Shown here piece by piece: positions 40,645 through 49,981 of a stretch of DNA of 64,000 bases; the stretch's first letter is position 1, and every line of letters begins with the position of its first letter. The translations under genes were made by a program, and so were the position numbers. Below the pieces are notes generated by a model that saw only the letters and a program-made list of their open reading frames with translations, made no database searches and was not told where the DNA came from. The DNA lies in NCBI RefSeq assembly GCF_000703165.1, contig NZ_JNLQ01000002.1, forward strand, positions 1,798,001-1,862,000. The letters are read 5' to 3'. Source of the DNA: Butyrivibrio sp. AE3004 (GTDB taxonomy: Bacteria; Bacillota; Clostridia; Lachnospirales; Lachnospiraceae).

Positions 40645-41409
40645 TTATATAAAATTTTTAATAAAGGATCTTCTGTGAATATCACACGGACCATTTTCTC
40701 TTATCGCCTGAATATGATCAGCACTTCCGTACCCTTTATTATGAGCAAAGCCATAACCCGGATACTTTTCATTGAGATCAGCCATAAGATGATCTCTAGT
40801 GACCTTGGCAATTATACTTGCCGCAGCTATAGATACACTCTTGGCATCACCTTTAATAATTGATTCCTGTGGATATTCCTCCAACTGTGGGATATGAACG
40901 GCATCTATCAAAAGAATATCCGGCTTAACAGACAGATTATCAACTGCCTTAGCCATCGCCTCAAACGTAGCCTGAAGTATGTTGATCTCGTCAATTCTCT
41001 CATGACTACTAAAGCCTATACCTACCGATATGGCTTTATCATATATTTCACGATATAAGTCTTCTCTCTTTTTTTCGGACAGTTTCTTTGAATCGTTTAT
41101 ATAGAGAATCTCGGCATCCACAGGAAGTATTACTGCAGCAGCATAAACAGGCCCTGCGAGTGGCCCCCGTCCAACTTCATCTATGCCACAAATATACCTC
41201 TTGTCCGAATGCAGCCTCTCATAATATCTCATGTCATAGAGGCGTTTTTTTTCTTTTTCAATAGCTGCAATATGCTTTCTTGCCGTATCAACCAGCTTTT
41301 TTACTCCTGCCCTCTCATCGTCTTTATATTTTTCACAAAAAAGATTATAAGCAGAAACATCTTCAGCCAGCAAAAGCTCGTTTTTAATATCTCCGATTTT
41401 CTCACTCAT
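40645..41409 (-). CDS. rnhB: Ribonuclease HII
   Basis: RNase HII cuts RNA in RNA-DNA hybrids and at single ribonucleotides. The catalytic acidic residues are in GIDEVGRGPLAGPVYAAAVIL (Asp-Glu, about 72-92), LLIDAVHIP and the later KVTRDHLM. The N-terminal 65 residues are a helical extension, as in B. subtilis. An ATG at 41436 lies within lepB, but the ATG at 41409 has AAGGAA upstream and overlaps the lepB stop by 8 bases; it gives 254 residues. Confidence 0.93.
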   Translation of the reverse strand: MSEKIGDIKNELLLAEDVSAYNLFCEKYKDDERAGVKKLVDTARKHIAAIEKEKKRLYDMRYYERLHSDKRYICGIDEVGRGPLAGPVYAAAVILPVDAEILYINDSKKLSEKKREDLYREIYDKAISVGIGFSSHERIDEINILQATFEAMAKAVDNLSVKPDILLIDAVHIPQLEEYPQESIIKGDAKSVSIAAASIIAKVTRDHLMADLNEKYPGYGFAHNKGYGSADHIQAIRENGPCDIHRRSFIKNFI

Positions 41410-41971
41410 TTGGCTTGTTTTCCTTATTTTTATCAATTATTCCAAAGGAAGAGAACGGATATATTCTAAGCCAGGTTCTTCCAATAATGTCTGATCCTTT
41501 AATATTACCAACGCTGGGTTCTCTTGAATCCATACTGTAATTTCTGTTATCACCCATCACAAAGTATTCATCTTCGCCAAGAGTTACAGGTTCACTTGCT
41601 CTTCCGGGATTCTGGATAACCTCAGCACCATAATGCTCCTCGAGAATTTCTCCATTGATATAAATATTTCCTTCATAATCAATCTGAACAGTTTCTCCGG
41701 GAAGTCCGATTACACGTTTAATAAAATACTCACTTGGATCCTGTGGATACGGGAATATTACAATATCAAAACGCTTTGGATCAGAAAATCTGTAAGTGAG
41801 TTTATCTGCCATAAGGGCATCCCCATCATGCAGTGTATACATCATGGATTCACCGTCAACATCGGTTCTTTGAGCTACAAATTTCATAAAAAGCATAGTA
41901 ATAACGCACACAATAACTACTGTAAGTATTGTACTTCCCGCATTTTTTAAGAATTCCTGCATTTTATTCAT
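41402..41971 (-). CDS. lepB: Signal peptidase I
   Basis: A type I signal peptidase that removes signal peptides at the outer face of the membrane. The 189-residue protein has one N-terminal membrane anchor (about 12-32), the catalytic Ser in DGESMMYTL (about 42), the catalytic Lys in YFIKRVIGLPGETV (about 84) and the GDNRNYSMDSR box. Its ATG overlaps the rbgA stop (ATGA). A second homolog lies on the other side of rbgA. Confidence 0.95.
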   Translation of the reverse strand: MNKMQEFLKNAGSTILTVVIVCVITMLFMKFVAQRTDVDGESMMYTLHDGDALMADKLTYRFSDPKRFDIVIFPYPQDPSEYFIKRVIGLPGETVQIDYEGNIYINGEILEEHYGAEVIQNPGRASEPVTLGEDEYFVMGDNRNYSMDSREPSVGNIKGSDIIGRTWLRIYPFSSFGIIDKNKENKPNE

Positions 41972-42846
41972 ATTGGCCTCTCCAACGAAATTTTTCCAAG
42001 TCTACCATTTCTAAAATCATCCAACAGTTGCATACAAGCTCTGTCCAAATCAGGTTTACCACCCTGTTTTATTAACTTTCTGTTTTCAGCAATTGCAGTC
42101 AGAATCGAAGATTCAGGTGTCTCATATGGATTTTCTTCATATAAGTGCTTCTGCTCCTCACTAACTCCATATTTCTCAGAAAGCGTTCCCGGATACCAGT
42201 CATCCAAAATTCTGATAAGACTCACAGCAAGCTCACCTTTATCAAGGTTCTCATCATTCATGGAACCTATAAGAGCCAGATGCAATCCAACAGTCTCATC
42301 CTCAAACTTTGGCCATAAGACTCCGGGAGTATCAAGCAGTTGCAAATTTTTCCCAAGCATTATCCACTGTTTTCCCTTTGTAACACCGGGTTTATTTCCC
42401 GTTTTAGCCGCTGCTTTTCCGGATATCTTATTTATAAAAGTAGATTTACCCACATTAGGTATTCCGGCCACCATTGCCCTGATTGGTCTGTTTACAATTC
42501 CTCTTTTTTTATCCCGTTCAATCTTCTCCCTGCAACTCTCCGTAACCTGATCAAGAACCTGCCTTACCTGGGATCCTGTCTTGGAGTTCATCTCCATAAC
42601 TCTGGCTCCGGTATTTGAAAAGTATTCAATCCACTCCTTACTGATTTCAGGATCAGCAAGGTCGGCCTTGTTGAGGATAACCAGCCTTGATTTATTCTGT
42701 CCCAGCTTATCAATATCCGGATTTCTTCCTGACATCGGTATTCTTGCATCTGTAAGTTCTATGATAAGGTCTACCATCTTGATGTTTTCCTGCATCATTC
42801 GCATGGCCTTAGTCATATGTCCGGGATACCACTGATAATTATTCAT
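41968..42846 (-). CDS. rbgA: Ribosome biogenesis GTPase RbgA (YlqF)
   Basis: RbgA is a circularly permuted GTPase needed for late 50S assembly. The 292-residue protein shows the permuted motif order: NKADL (G4, about 58), then GIPNVGKSTFINKI (G1, about 128) and DTPGVLWPK (G3), followed by the C-terminal domain. It begins NYQWYPGHMTKAMRMMQENI, a family signature. It lies between two signal-peptidase genes and upstream of rnhB, as in B. subtilis. Confidence 0.96.
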   Translation of the reverse strand: MNNYQWYPGHMTKAMRMMQENIKMVDLIIELTDARIPMSGRNPDIDKLGQNKSRLVILNKADLADPEISKEWIEYFSNTGARVMEMNSKTGSQVRQVLDQVTESCREKIERDKKRGIVNRPIRAMVAGIPNVGKSTFINKISGKAAAKTGNKPGVTKGKQWIMLGKNLQLLDTPGVLWPKFEDETVGLHLALIGSMNDENLDKGELAVSLIRILDDWYPGTLSEKYGVSEEQKHLYEENPYETPESSILTAIAENRKLIKQGGKPDLDRACMQLLDDFRNGRLGKISLERPI

Positions 42847-42856
42847 AGTTTACCCT

Positions 42857-43450
42857 TTAATCTATAAGGCCTGTCTTTCCTTCTTTGGAACCAAAAGAAA
42901 ACCATGCCTTACCTGCTATAGTTGATATTTTGACAACACCTATATTGGCGCTTCGTGAATCCTCACTGCTATTTCTGTTGTCACCAAGAACAAAGAATTC
43001 ACCATTACCAAGCTTTATTTCATTTTCGGCAATTCCTGCCTCTTCCATTTTATCATATTCCCTTGACTCAGTAACAACAGTTTCACCATTTACAACAAGA
43101 TTTCCGTCAACAATTTTAACTGTCTCTCCCGGACCTGCAACTACTCTCTTTACGTAGTAATGGGATTTCTCATTACCGTTTGGCAAAAACACTATTACAT
43201 CATCCTTCTTAGGTGAAACAAGCTTGTAAACAATACGATTAACCAATACACTTTGCCCGTTATATAGTGAAGTTTCCATGGAATCGCCTATTACCCTGAC
43301 TCTCTTTCCAAAGGATAATACAAGCACAAACGCTACAAAAACAGCGATTACCGTATAAAACACCCAGGACAGGATTTCTCTTATAAGTTCAGGTGTTACT
43401 GTCTTCTTTTTTTCCCGGTACATTGATTGATATCTATTTTTTCGATACAT
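42857..43450 (-). CDS. lepB: Signal peptidase I, second copy
   Basis: A 197-residue type I signal peptidase with one membrane anchor (about 27-48), catalytic Ser in GDSMETSL (about 58), catalytic Lys in YYVKRVVAGPGETV (about 101) and GDNRNSSEDSR. It is clearly distinct in sequence from the copy at 41402, so it is an old paralog. A TTG at 43465 also opens the frame, but the ATG at 43450 follows GCAGGT at suitable spacing. Confidence 0.92.
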   Translation of the reverse strand: MYRKNRYQSMYREKKKTVTPELIREILSWVFYTVIAVFVAFVLVLSFGKRVRVIGDSMETSLYNGQSVLVNRIVYKLVSPKKDDVIVFLPNGNEKSHYYVKRVVAGPGETVKIVDGNLVVNGETVVTESREYDKMEEAGIAENEIKLGNGEFFVLGDNRNSSEDSRSANIGVVKISTIAGKAWFSFGSKEGKTGLID

Positions 43451-43488
43451 ATTTTTTACCTGCAATTTGTTTAGTAATAAAACGAAAG

Positions 43489-43518
43489 AAGGGCAATTAC
43501 TAAATAGTAACTGCCCTT
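43489..43518 (-). terminator. Terminator of rplS
   Basis: A 14-base fully paired stem (43489-43502 / 43505-43518) with a two-base loop is followed on the minus strand by CTTTCGTTTTATT. It starts 17 bases after the rplS stop and precedes the second lepB gene, which must depend on read-through or an unrecognised promoter. Confidence 0.87.
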
Positions 43519-43534
43519 ACCAAAGAAATCATTC

Positions 43535-43882
43535 TTAGCGAACCTTTTCCTTGACCTTTGCCTTCTTACCTGTGAGGCCCTTAAGGTAGTTAAGCTTAGC
43601 TCTTCTAACCTTACCCATTCTCACAATTTCAACCTTCTCAACAAGAGGAGAGTGAAGTGGCCATGTCTTCTCAACACCTACGCCGTTTGAAATCTTACGA
43701 ACTGTGAATGTTGTGCGGTTTGAACCACCCTGAATCTTCTTAACAGTTCCTTCGAAAACCTGTACTCTCTCACGGTTTCCTTCTTTAATCTTGTTGTAAA
43801 CACGTACTGTGTCACCAGTGTTGAACTCGGGAGCGTTCTGATTAAGCTGCTCCTTCTCGATCTCTGCAATGATTGTATTCAT
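43535..43882 (-). CDS. rplS: 50S ribosomal protein L19
   Basis: L19 sits at the 30S-50S interface. The 115-residue protein is full length with [41 protein letters not shown] and [11 protein letters not shown], all family features. In most Firmicutes rplS follows trmD directly; here about 6.7 kb of other genes separate them. It has its own promoter and a strong terminator. Confidence 0.98.
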   Translation of the reverse strand: MNTIIAEIEKEQLNQNAPEFNTGDTVRVYNKIKEGNRERVQVFEGTVKKIQGGSNRTTFTVRKISNGVGVEKTWPLHSPLVEKVEIVRMGKVRRAKLNYLKGLTGKKAKVKEKVR

Positions 43883-43963
43883 TTGCTTTCTCCTATACTA
43901 TATAAATGGACGTTCTTAAATACATCTGCGTACCAGAGGACCGTCATTTTCGCAACATACATG

Positions 43964-43993
43964 AGTTTATCACATATAGACAGACTCAGTCAA
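43964..43993 (-). promoter_or_regulatory. Promoter of rplS
   Basis: TTGACT (43988-43993) and TAAACT (43964-43969) are 18 bases apart on the minus strand. The leader is about 75 bases long. An L19-type regulatory structure could not be confirmed by eye. Confidence 0.6.
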
Positions 43994-43999
43994 GGTTTT

Positions 44000-44452
44000 T
44001 TACTTAACTTTCAAGTCTTTAGGACCAAATCCAAGTGGCAAAATCTCAGGCAGATCATATACTTCATAGGTATTTTCACCATTAGTCTGCCCTGTAAGCA
44101 ATATTATTTTAAAATCATCTTCACAAAACTCACGCATTACCTGTCTGCAAACACCGCAGGGAGAGCAAAGGCCAAGTTCTTCCCGGTCTTCATAGCCTCC
44201 AACTATGGCTATCGCAGCAAATTCTCTTTCGCCTTCACTGATTGCCTTAAAGAAAGCTGTTCTCTCTGCGCAGTTGGTAGGTGTATAAGCTGCGTTTTCA
44301 ATGTTACATCCCTTATATACCTTGCCATCCTTTGTCATCAAAGCAGCCCCAACCTTAAAATGGCTATAGGGAGTGTATGCCATCTTTCTTGCTTCAAGGG
44401 CAATTTCAACCAATTCATCATAACTTTTCATCATACTACCATTGGCAGCCAT
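44000..44452 (-). CDS. cdd: Cytidine deaminase
   Basis: Cdd deaminates cytidine and deoxycytidine to uridines in pyrimidine salvage. The 150-residue zinc enzyme has YTPYSHFKVGAAL (about 26-38), GCNIENAAYTPTNCAERTAF with catalytic CAE (about 48-67) and the zinc pair PCGVCRQ (about 97-103). It follows udp closely, so the two salvage enzymes form a unit. Several ATGs exist and none has a strong ribosome binding site, so the exact start is uncertain. Confidence 0.94.
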   Translation of the reverse strand: MAANGSMMKSYDELVEIALEARKMAYTPYSHFKVGAALMTKDGKVYKGCNIENAAYTPTNCAERTAFFKAISEGEREFAAIAIVGGYEDREELGLCSPCGVCRQVMREFCEDDFKIILLTGQTNGENTYEVYDLPEILPLGFGPKDLKVK

Positions 44453-44478
44453 ATATGTATCTGCCGTATCCTTATCAT

Positions 44479-45264
44479 TTATTTTGAGTTCTTCTTATCT
44501 TCAGCAATAAGCTTTCTTATCGCTGATACAGCAACCTTAATTGCAGAATCCGTATCATGGGCCTGCGGATTATCAAGTCCGGCTGCCGCTCTCTCCTGAT
44601 TAGCTACTGTAAGCATTATCGCACCGCATCTTGCACGAAGCCATTGCCCGACAATGAAAAGTGTGGACGATTCCATCTCTGAACCAAGACATCCGCACCT
44701 TTTCCATGCTTCCCATTTGTTCTGAAGTTCATAAAATACAGGCTTTGTCTCAGGCTCATGCTGACCGTAAAATGCATCTTTACATTGAACAACTCCCACA
44801 TGATGTCTTAGTCCAAGCTCTAAAGCCGATTCCCTGAGTGCCTGCGTAACCTCAAATGTAGCCACAGCAGGATACTCAATAGGTGCATATTCTTTGGATG
44901 TTCCCTCAGCTCTTATCGCTCCGTTTACAATTATGAGATCTCCGCCCATAACATCAAGCTGCATTCCCCCGCATGTTCCGACTCTGATGAAGGTATCCGC
45001 ACCAATCTTGTGAAGCTCCTCTATGGCGATAGCCGCAGAAGCTCCTCCAATCCCGGTAGAAACCACGCTTACCTTTTCTCCGTCAAGATAGCCTGTGTAT
45101 GTATTGTATTCTCTGTTATATGCCACCTGCGCAGCATCATCAAAATAAGCCGCAATCTTTTCACATCTTCCCGGGTCACCCGGAAGAATAACATATCTTC
45201 CGACATCACCCTCCTTAAGATGAATGTGATACTGATATCCGGCACCTTCCGTATAATCCACCAT
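44479..45264 (-). CDS. udp: Uridine phosphorylase
   Basis: Udp splits uridine to uracil and ribose 1-phosphate. The 261-residue NP-I family enzyme shows [15 protein letters not shown] with the phosphate-binding Gly-Asp (about 25-39), [11 protein letters not shown] (about 92-102) and [14 protein letters not shown] (about 194-207). Uridine specificity over purines is inferred from overall resemblance and the neighbouring cdd. A GGAGG site lies upstream, and it has its own promoter. Confidence 0.9.
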   Translation of the reverse strand: MVDYTEGAGYQYHIHLKEGDVGRYVILPGDPGRCEKIAAYFDDAAQVAYNREYNTYTGYLDGEKVSVVSTGIGGASAAIAIEELHKIGADTFIRVGTCGGMQLDVMGGDLIIVNGAIRAEGTSKEYAPIEYPAVATFEVTQALRESALELGLRHHVGVVQCKDAFYGQHEPETKPVFYELQNKWEAWKRCGCLGSEMESSTLFIVGQWLRARCGAIMLTVANQERAAAGLDNPQAHDTDSAIKVAVSAIRKLIAEDKKNSK

Positions 45265-45352
45265 AATTATTATCCTCCATAAAGAATAGTTTATATCTGA
45301 CTGAATATTGCAGGATGTACGTCAATAGCCTGTTAAATATATAGGTAGATTA

Positions 45353-45361
45353 ATTATACCA
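45353..45361 (-). promoter_or_regulatory. Extended -10 promoter of udp-cdd
   Basis: TGG-TATAAT on the minus strand (TATAAT at 45353-45358) has an extended -10 but no clear -35. The start would give a leader of about 80 bases. Confidence 0.5.
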
Positions 45362-45396
45362 TCAAACACTGTTAATATCAGCAAAAATAAAGACGT

Positions 45397-47049
45397 TTAC
45401 GGTGTATAGGGCTCCTTGATAAGCACTACATTTCCATCCTTATCCAAGATGATGTTCATCAGAAGGCCTTCAGGTTCAAATCGTGAAAGATGCTCACACA
45501 ATTCTTCATAAGAAATGTATCTGTGCAATCCATCGGGAGCATATTGAACATAGACAGGACAATCTGACGCAAGCTTGAATTCTTCGAATTCCCCGTCATA
45601 TCCTCCAATCTGATAATCGTTATCAAACTCATTGGGATCAAGTCCGTACTTTTCAATTTTCTCTGTATCTTCTTCCCTTACAAACTCAACTTCATCGCCT
45701 TTTATGGTTCGATCCGATCCAGACTTACAGTAAATCAGCATTTCTTCATAAGGTTCGCCTTCCGTTTCGCCTGCGCAGGATACATCTTCTTTTCTTCCTG
45801 AAAAGCTTAAAGACCCCAGGGCAAATCCTATTGTCTCGGCATCTACTGCATCAATAGCTTTGTGATATTCGGTAATATAAGCAAACACATATCTTGAATC
45901 GTTGATGTATGGGCATACAAATCTCGCATGATAAAAGACATAGTTCCCGGCATTTTCCACACTCCATGAAGCATACTTTGACTGCATACCGTTTAGCCAC
46001 TTATAGTCAGGCTTATATATCCAGTCATCTTTGTCATTTTCCCCTCCATCACCATAAACAGTCAGATTTTCATCATCAAAATCATCATATATATGTTTTA
46101 TGCACTCCTTTACATCAAGATTCATCTCATCATATTTAAAGCATGTATTTATAAATTTCATACTGCCGTCTGCATCACCATCCACGCAGTAATATGTCCC
46201 GTCTGAATTGTATTGCAATTCAAGGTTTACAATACCGGGGAATTTTGCCAGATTTTTGACATAAAGTGAATTTATGGCATTTTCATTTCTTCCCATAAAG
46301 CATCCATCGGAAGTTGTCATGCAGTAAAAAGGGATATCCTCCGGTGTATCAAACACCCAATCCATCTCTGTTCCCACATAAACTCCAAAATCATTTCCGA
46401 AAAGATCCGCTGCCACATCTCGAGGAAGGGCTTCAACAGCTTTTCCCGGAAGATAAAATGTCATTTCTGAATTTCCGTTCTCATACCCTTCAAAGCCGCC
46501 CGCCTTTGAATATTCCTCAGGAATATCCTCAGATACATCATAGGTAAGTTCAGCAATATTCGCTTTCCAGGTATAATTGTCAATCTGTCTGCACTCACCA
46601 AGCCTGCCTGTAAAATTCGCATCTAAAGAAGACTTATCTTCACCATTATCGGATGTGGTATAAAAATCCTTGATGAATGAGCCACTAAAAGATCCATCCC
46701 CGGAAAATGTGACATATGTTCTCCAGTTACTCTCATTCGCTCCTGATGGCACAAGTTCAAAAAACCAGCCATTTGTGTCTTCATATAGTTTGCACTCGTC
46801 TACTTTTTGGGTGTCCATGTCATGTTCGGACTGATTTTCCTTCAAAGCAATATCTATTGCATTTTCTTCTGCAATTTTTGCATTATTCTCTGCTTTTTCC
46901 TGCGTTTCATTATTATTTTCAAATGCAGTATCCTTGCTCTCCGGGTTTCCTGCCTGTCCGCTTAGTGTACTTCCACATGCCGTAAGATTCATGAGCATTC
47001 CGAATATCAATGCTCCTGATAAAAAAGATTTCATTTTTTTCTTTTTCAT
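45397..47049 (-). CDS. Lipoprotein of unknown function
   Basis: A 550-residue lipoprotein: signal MKKKKMKSFLSGALIFGMLM, lipobox NLTAC with Cys near 25, then a Glu/Asn-rich linker. The mature region is acidic, with many aromatic and Asp/Gly residues. No domain is recognised. GGGGGG lies 5 bases before the chosen ATG. It is the last of three consecutive lipoprotein genes that separate the trmD-rimM block from rplS. Confidence 0.75.
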   Translation of the reverse strand: MKKKKMKSFLSGALIFGMLMNLTACGSTLSGQAGNPESKDTAFENNNETQEKAENNAKIAEENAIDIALKENQSEHDMDTQKVDECKLYEDTNGWFFELVPSGANESNWRTYVTFSGDGSFSGSFIKDFYTTSDNGEDKSSLDANFTGRLGECRQIDNYTWKANIAELTYDVSEDIPEEYSKAGGFEGYENGNSEMTFYLPGKAVEALPRDVAADLFGNDFGVYVGTEMDWVFDTPEDIPFYCMTTSDGCFMGRNENAINSLYVKNLAKFPGIVNLELQYNSDGTYYCVDGDADGSMKFINTCFKYDEMNLDVKECIKHIYDDFDDENLTVYGDGGENDKDDWIYKPDYKWLNGMQSKYASWSVENAGNYVFYHARFVCPYINDSRYVFAYITEYHKAIDAVDAETIGFALGSLSFSGRKEDVSCAGETEGEPYEEMLIYCKSGSDRTIKGDEVEFVREEDTEKIEKYGLDPNEFDNDYQIGGYDGEFEEFKLASDCPVYVQYAPDGLHRYISYEELCEHLSRFEPEGLLMNIILDKDGNVVLIKEPYTP

Positions 47050-47113
47050 ATATCCCCCCATTTTCAACAATATATAGATACCGTATTTCTGATGAAATCA
47101 AGTATCCTATGCG

Positions 47114-48436
47114 TTAATAAACCAATATTTCACTCACACAGGTATCATCATATTTAACCCCTGCTTTTGCTCCGGTAATGGTAATAACTATCGTGTCAGT
47201 AATTACCGGTTCTTCAAGTTCAAACTTTGTTTTATTAATATCTGCCAGGTTTTCTGCAGAGAAACCTTCATACGCATATCCTGAAAGAGTGCCACTTACA
47301 GTATTCCCATCCCCAAAATCTGCCGTGATATCCGTCAATAAACCATTATTATTATATTGTTCATAGCTTGCAGTATATCCATTACAAATAAGAACCCCAT
47401 ACACCTGCTGCTTTTTATCTAGATGAAGGATAACATTTTCGCCGACTCCGGTTCCGGAAACGCCCTCTGCCCAAATCGTTTTGTAATCGCCATCAATAAG
47501 ATTCTTTCCGGAATAGTTCTTGCCACCGGTTCCCTCAAGTTCTGAAGAAGTTTCTACAGAAGAGACCTTTATCCTGTCATTCCTATATTTTCCATACAAC
47601 AATGTCACTCCATATCTACTGGCATCATTTTTAGCAAATAATATATCTGCATAGCCCAAAAATTCCTCATCGCCACCATTGCTCTCATAGAAGGCCGGGC
47701 CGCTCAAAAGAATATATTTTTCATCCTCGAAAAACTGCTTATGTTCTACATTTTCCCATGGTTCTCCGTCGCCAAACATCGGGTAAAGGTATTCATCATC
47801 AGCTTTTTCGTACTCTCCCGGGATAAAGTTTTCTTCTCCGTACACATCCCTAAACACACGCTTTGCATTATCCAGTGAAATGGCAGTTTCCCCGTCTATA
47901 GTCTCAGCAATATCTTCACTAAGGTTTTGCCCCCACATAATCTGGCACAGAATTTGGTAGCGGAGAAACTCCTTTCTTGAATTTTCCATCTTTGAAAAAA
48001 TCATTCCCTGTTCATCAAGGATACGTGATACCGTAACGCAATCAGCCATCTCGGAAAGTGTGTCCTTATTATCTGGAATAAACGGCTCTGTATTTCTTAA
48101 TTTTTCTATTTCATCAATGCACTCAGCCTCTGTTAAATACCCCACTTCCGTTTCTTCTGATGGCGTTTCTGTCTGAGTCTTTATCTCTTCGACATCCGTT
48201 TGTTCAATCGTATCTTCCTGTCCGAATTCCGTTTGATTGCTCGCATCTTCCTGTTCAAATTCCGATTGTTCATTTGTAACTTCCGAATTATCAAAAGAGT
48301 TCTCTGTTTTTTCCTCAATCTGCGTTTTTTCTACATTTCCTGCCACAACTGTCTGTCCTTTTCCACACGCTGTTACATTCAGCACAAGCGCTGTCATTAT
48401 GTACATCACCATATATGATCTTAAATTTTTTCCCAT
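47114..48436 (-). CDS. Lipoprotein with C-terminal NADase-type glycan-binding-like domain
   Basis: A 440-residue putative lipoprotein: signal (about 1-24, with LNVTAC lipobox), a Glu/Thr/Gln-rich linker containing near repeats SEFEQEDAS / TEFGQEDTI, a central region of unknown fold, and a C-terminal beta-sandwich (about 295-440, YSGKNLIDGDYKTIWAEGVSGTGVGENVILHLD ... GLLTDITADFGDG). The last part resembles the discoidin-like NADase-type glycan-binding domain of Firmicute surface proteins. No enzyme is recognised. Start MGKNLRSYMVMY is supported by cell-envelope features rather than a strong ribosome binding site. Confidence 0.75.
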   Translation of the reverse strand: MGKNLRSYMVMYIMTALVLNVTACGKGQTVVAGNVEKTQIEEKTENSFDNSEVTNEQSEFEQEDASNQTEFGQEDTIEQTDVEEIKTQTETPSEETEVGYLTEAECIDEIEKLRNTEPFIPDNKDTLSEMADCVTVSRILDEQGMIFSKMENSRKEFLRYQILCQIMWGQNLSEDIAETIDGETAISLDNAKRVFRDVYGEENFIPGEYEKADDEYLYPMFGDGEPWENVEHKQFFEDEKYILLSGPAFYESNGGDEEFLGYADILFAKNDASRYGVTLLYGKYRNDRIKVSSVETSSELEGTGGKNYSGKNLIDGDYKTIWAEGVSGTGVGENVILHLDKKQQVYGVLICNGYTASYEQYNNNGLLTDITADFGDGNTVSGTLSGYAYEGFSAENLADINKTKFELEEPVITDTIVITITGAKAGVKYDDTCVSEILVY

Positions 48437-48519
48437 AATAACATTCTCTCTTTCTTCATCATATCCTCATCTATGAAGGAATCTATTTATCCGGCTCATA
48501 CCCCTGTCAGGTAATGAAG

Positions 48520-49596
48520 TTATTCCGCAATTCCCGACACTCCTGTCCAATCACAAGTAGAATCTGCTTCCTTGACATATTCAAATACCATTGCCATAGA
48601 TGAATCATTTATGGTTATTATGGTCTTACCATCATAATCCGACTTAAAGTAATTCATTTTCTCCTGTCCTTCATCAGTGGCAACATATATAGTGCCATCA
48701 TCCCAGGAAAGATCATAGTATGTTCCGATAAAATGAGCATATCCCTTGCCATCAGGGCAAAGCATCATATCAAACTCCACTCCGGCTTTGGCTAATTCAT
48801 CAGCACTATATGTTTTCAAATTCTCCTGAAAAGCCATTATTTTATAGTACCCTGAATCATTATGCTTTGAAGCTGACAAATCCGGAAGATATGTTGTATC
48901 CGCATCTCCTGTTACACTCGAGGCCTCCTTAGCACTGTTATCAATAGCATCAATTGCATCATTGTAAGCATTATCAAGCTCACCTAACGCTTCGTCGTAT
49001 GCCTGATCGAGCATACTATCAGTAATTTCATCAATGGTTTTATCGTATTTACCATCGTCATAGTCCTTCTTTTCCTCTGCAGACATACGTACAAACTGCA
49101 TTTCATCACTGTCCTGCTTTATAATCAAGGTATCATCGGCATATGTATATTCCACATCTGCATCCTGTACCGTATCATCATGCATATGAAAATACTTCTC
49201 ATCCCAGTTAAAATCTGTCTTTTCACCCATGAGATTCATATGCCCCGTTCCATCAGGATTTACAATGGCAAACATACCTGTCCCCATTTGGGCCAATTGT
49301 TGTATCTGTTCTGTTATATCCTCCCCATCGGTTGTCATATGCACAATTTTGTAATAACCGACTACACTATTCTCTGTTTCAATATTCTCTTCTTCAGTCA
49401 CTTTAGTATTTTGTGTTTTTTCTTTCGTCGTTTTTGTATCTGTAACTTTTGGAGCATCTGCAAGCGGTGCCTTCTCTTTTCCCTCCGGAGTGATGTAAAC
49501 CTTTTCTGAAGAAGTATCCTTTGCTGACGATCCACACGCTGTTACAGATAATGCCATTGCTACCATTATTGTAAGAATAATTGCCTTTTTCTTCAT
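48520..49596 (-). CDS. Lipoprotein with an internally duplicated domain
   Basis: A 358-residue lipoprotein: signal MKKKAIILTIMVAMALSVTAC, then a Lys/Thr-rich linker and two related domains. YYKIVHMTTDGEDITEQIQQ ... MFAIVNPDGTGHMNLMGEKTDFNWDE (about 80-175) and YYKIMAFQENLKTYSADELA ... MMLCPDGKGYAHFIGTYYDLSWDD (about 247-345) share the same order of motifs. The spacer between them is helical and acidic. The fold is unrecognised, perhaps lipocalin-like. Function is unknown. Confidence 0.78.
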   Translation of the reverse strand: MKKKAIILTIMVAMALSVTACGSSAKDTSSEKVYITPEGKEKAPLADAPKVTDTKTTKEKTQNTKVTEEENIETENSVVGYYKIVHMTTDGEDITEQIQQLAQMGTGMFAIVNPDGTGHMNLMGEKTDFNWDEKYFHMHDDTVQDADVEYTYADDTLIIKQDSDEMQFVRMSAEEKKDYDDGKYDKTIDEITDSMLDQAYDEALGELDNAYNDAIDAIDNSAKEASSVTGDADTTYLPDLSASKHNDSGYYKIMAFQENLKTYSADELAKAGVEFDMMLCPDGKGYAHFIGTYYDLSWDDGTIYVATDEGQEKMNYFKSDYDGKTIITINDSSMAMVFEYVKEADSTCDWTGVSGIAE

Positions 49597-49688
49597 ATTT
49601 TGTCTCCTTTACACATAAAAAAACAAAAGTGTCGTTCTCAAAAAAGCTTTTTCATACAAGAGCATCAAAACTTCCTATAAAACATAAA

Positions 49689-49733
49689 AACCGCTTTATT
49701 AAGATGCCTCACAAATCATCTAATAAAGCGGTT
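49689..49733 (-). terminator. Terminator of the 53-50 kb operon
   Basis: A 13-bp perfect stem (49689-49701 / 49721-49733) extended by four more pairs after a bulge is followed on the minus strand by TTTTTATGTTTT. The stop of the 33-residue frame overlaps its first arm. Confidence 0.88.
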
Positions 49734-49833
49734 AATTCTTATATTTTATATTCATTGCATAACAAAAAGACGCAGTTATAAAATGCGTAGCCAAAGAACA
49801 CTGCATTAAACTAATGCCGTTTCCTTCCTTCAT
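49732..49833 (-). CDS. Possible 33-residue small protein
   Basis: In the 385-base gap between rimM and the next lipoprotein gene, a minus-strand ATG at 49833 has AAGGGGG five bases upstream. It encodes MKEGNGISLMQCSLATHFIT ending in KYKN, with two Cys and moderate hydrophobicity. The stop codon overlaps the first arm of the terminator. No family is recognised. Good ribosome binding site and placement favour translation, but the frame is short and could be chance. The rest of the gap (49834-49981) shows only AT-rich sequence with a possible TATAAT. Confidence 0.35.
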   Translation of the reverse strand: MKEGNGISLMQCSLATHFITASFCYAMNIKYKN

Positions 49834-49981
49834 GCATGCCCCCTTCATGTATTTTATTATATTTCATGAAGTAAAAACATTGTTTACAGATAATGCAAAA
49901 GATGATGCAAAATCAGTACTTGACAGGAAACTATACACGTGAACTTTTCTTATGCGGCGCTATAAAGTGCTAAATTCTCTT

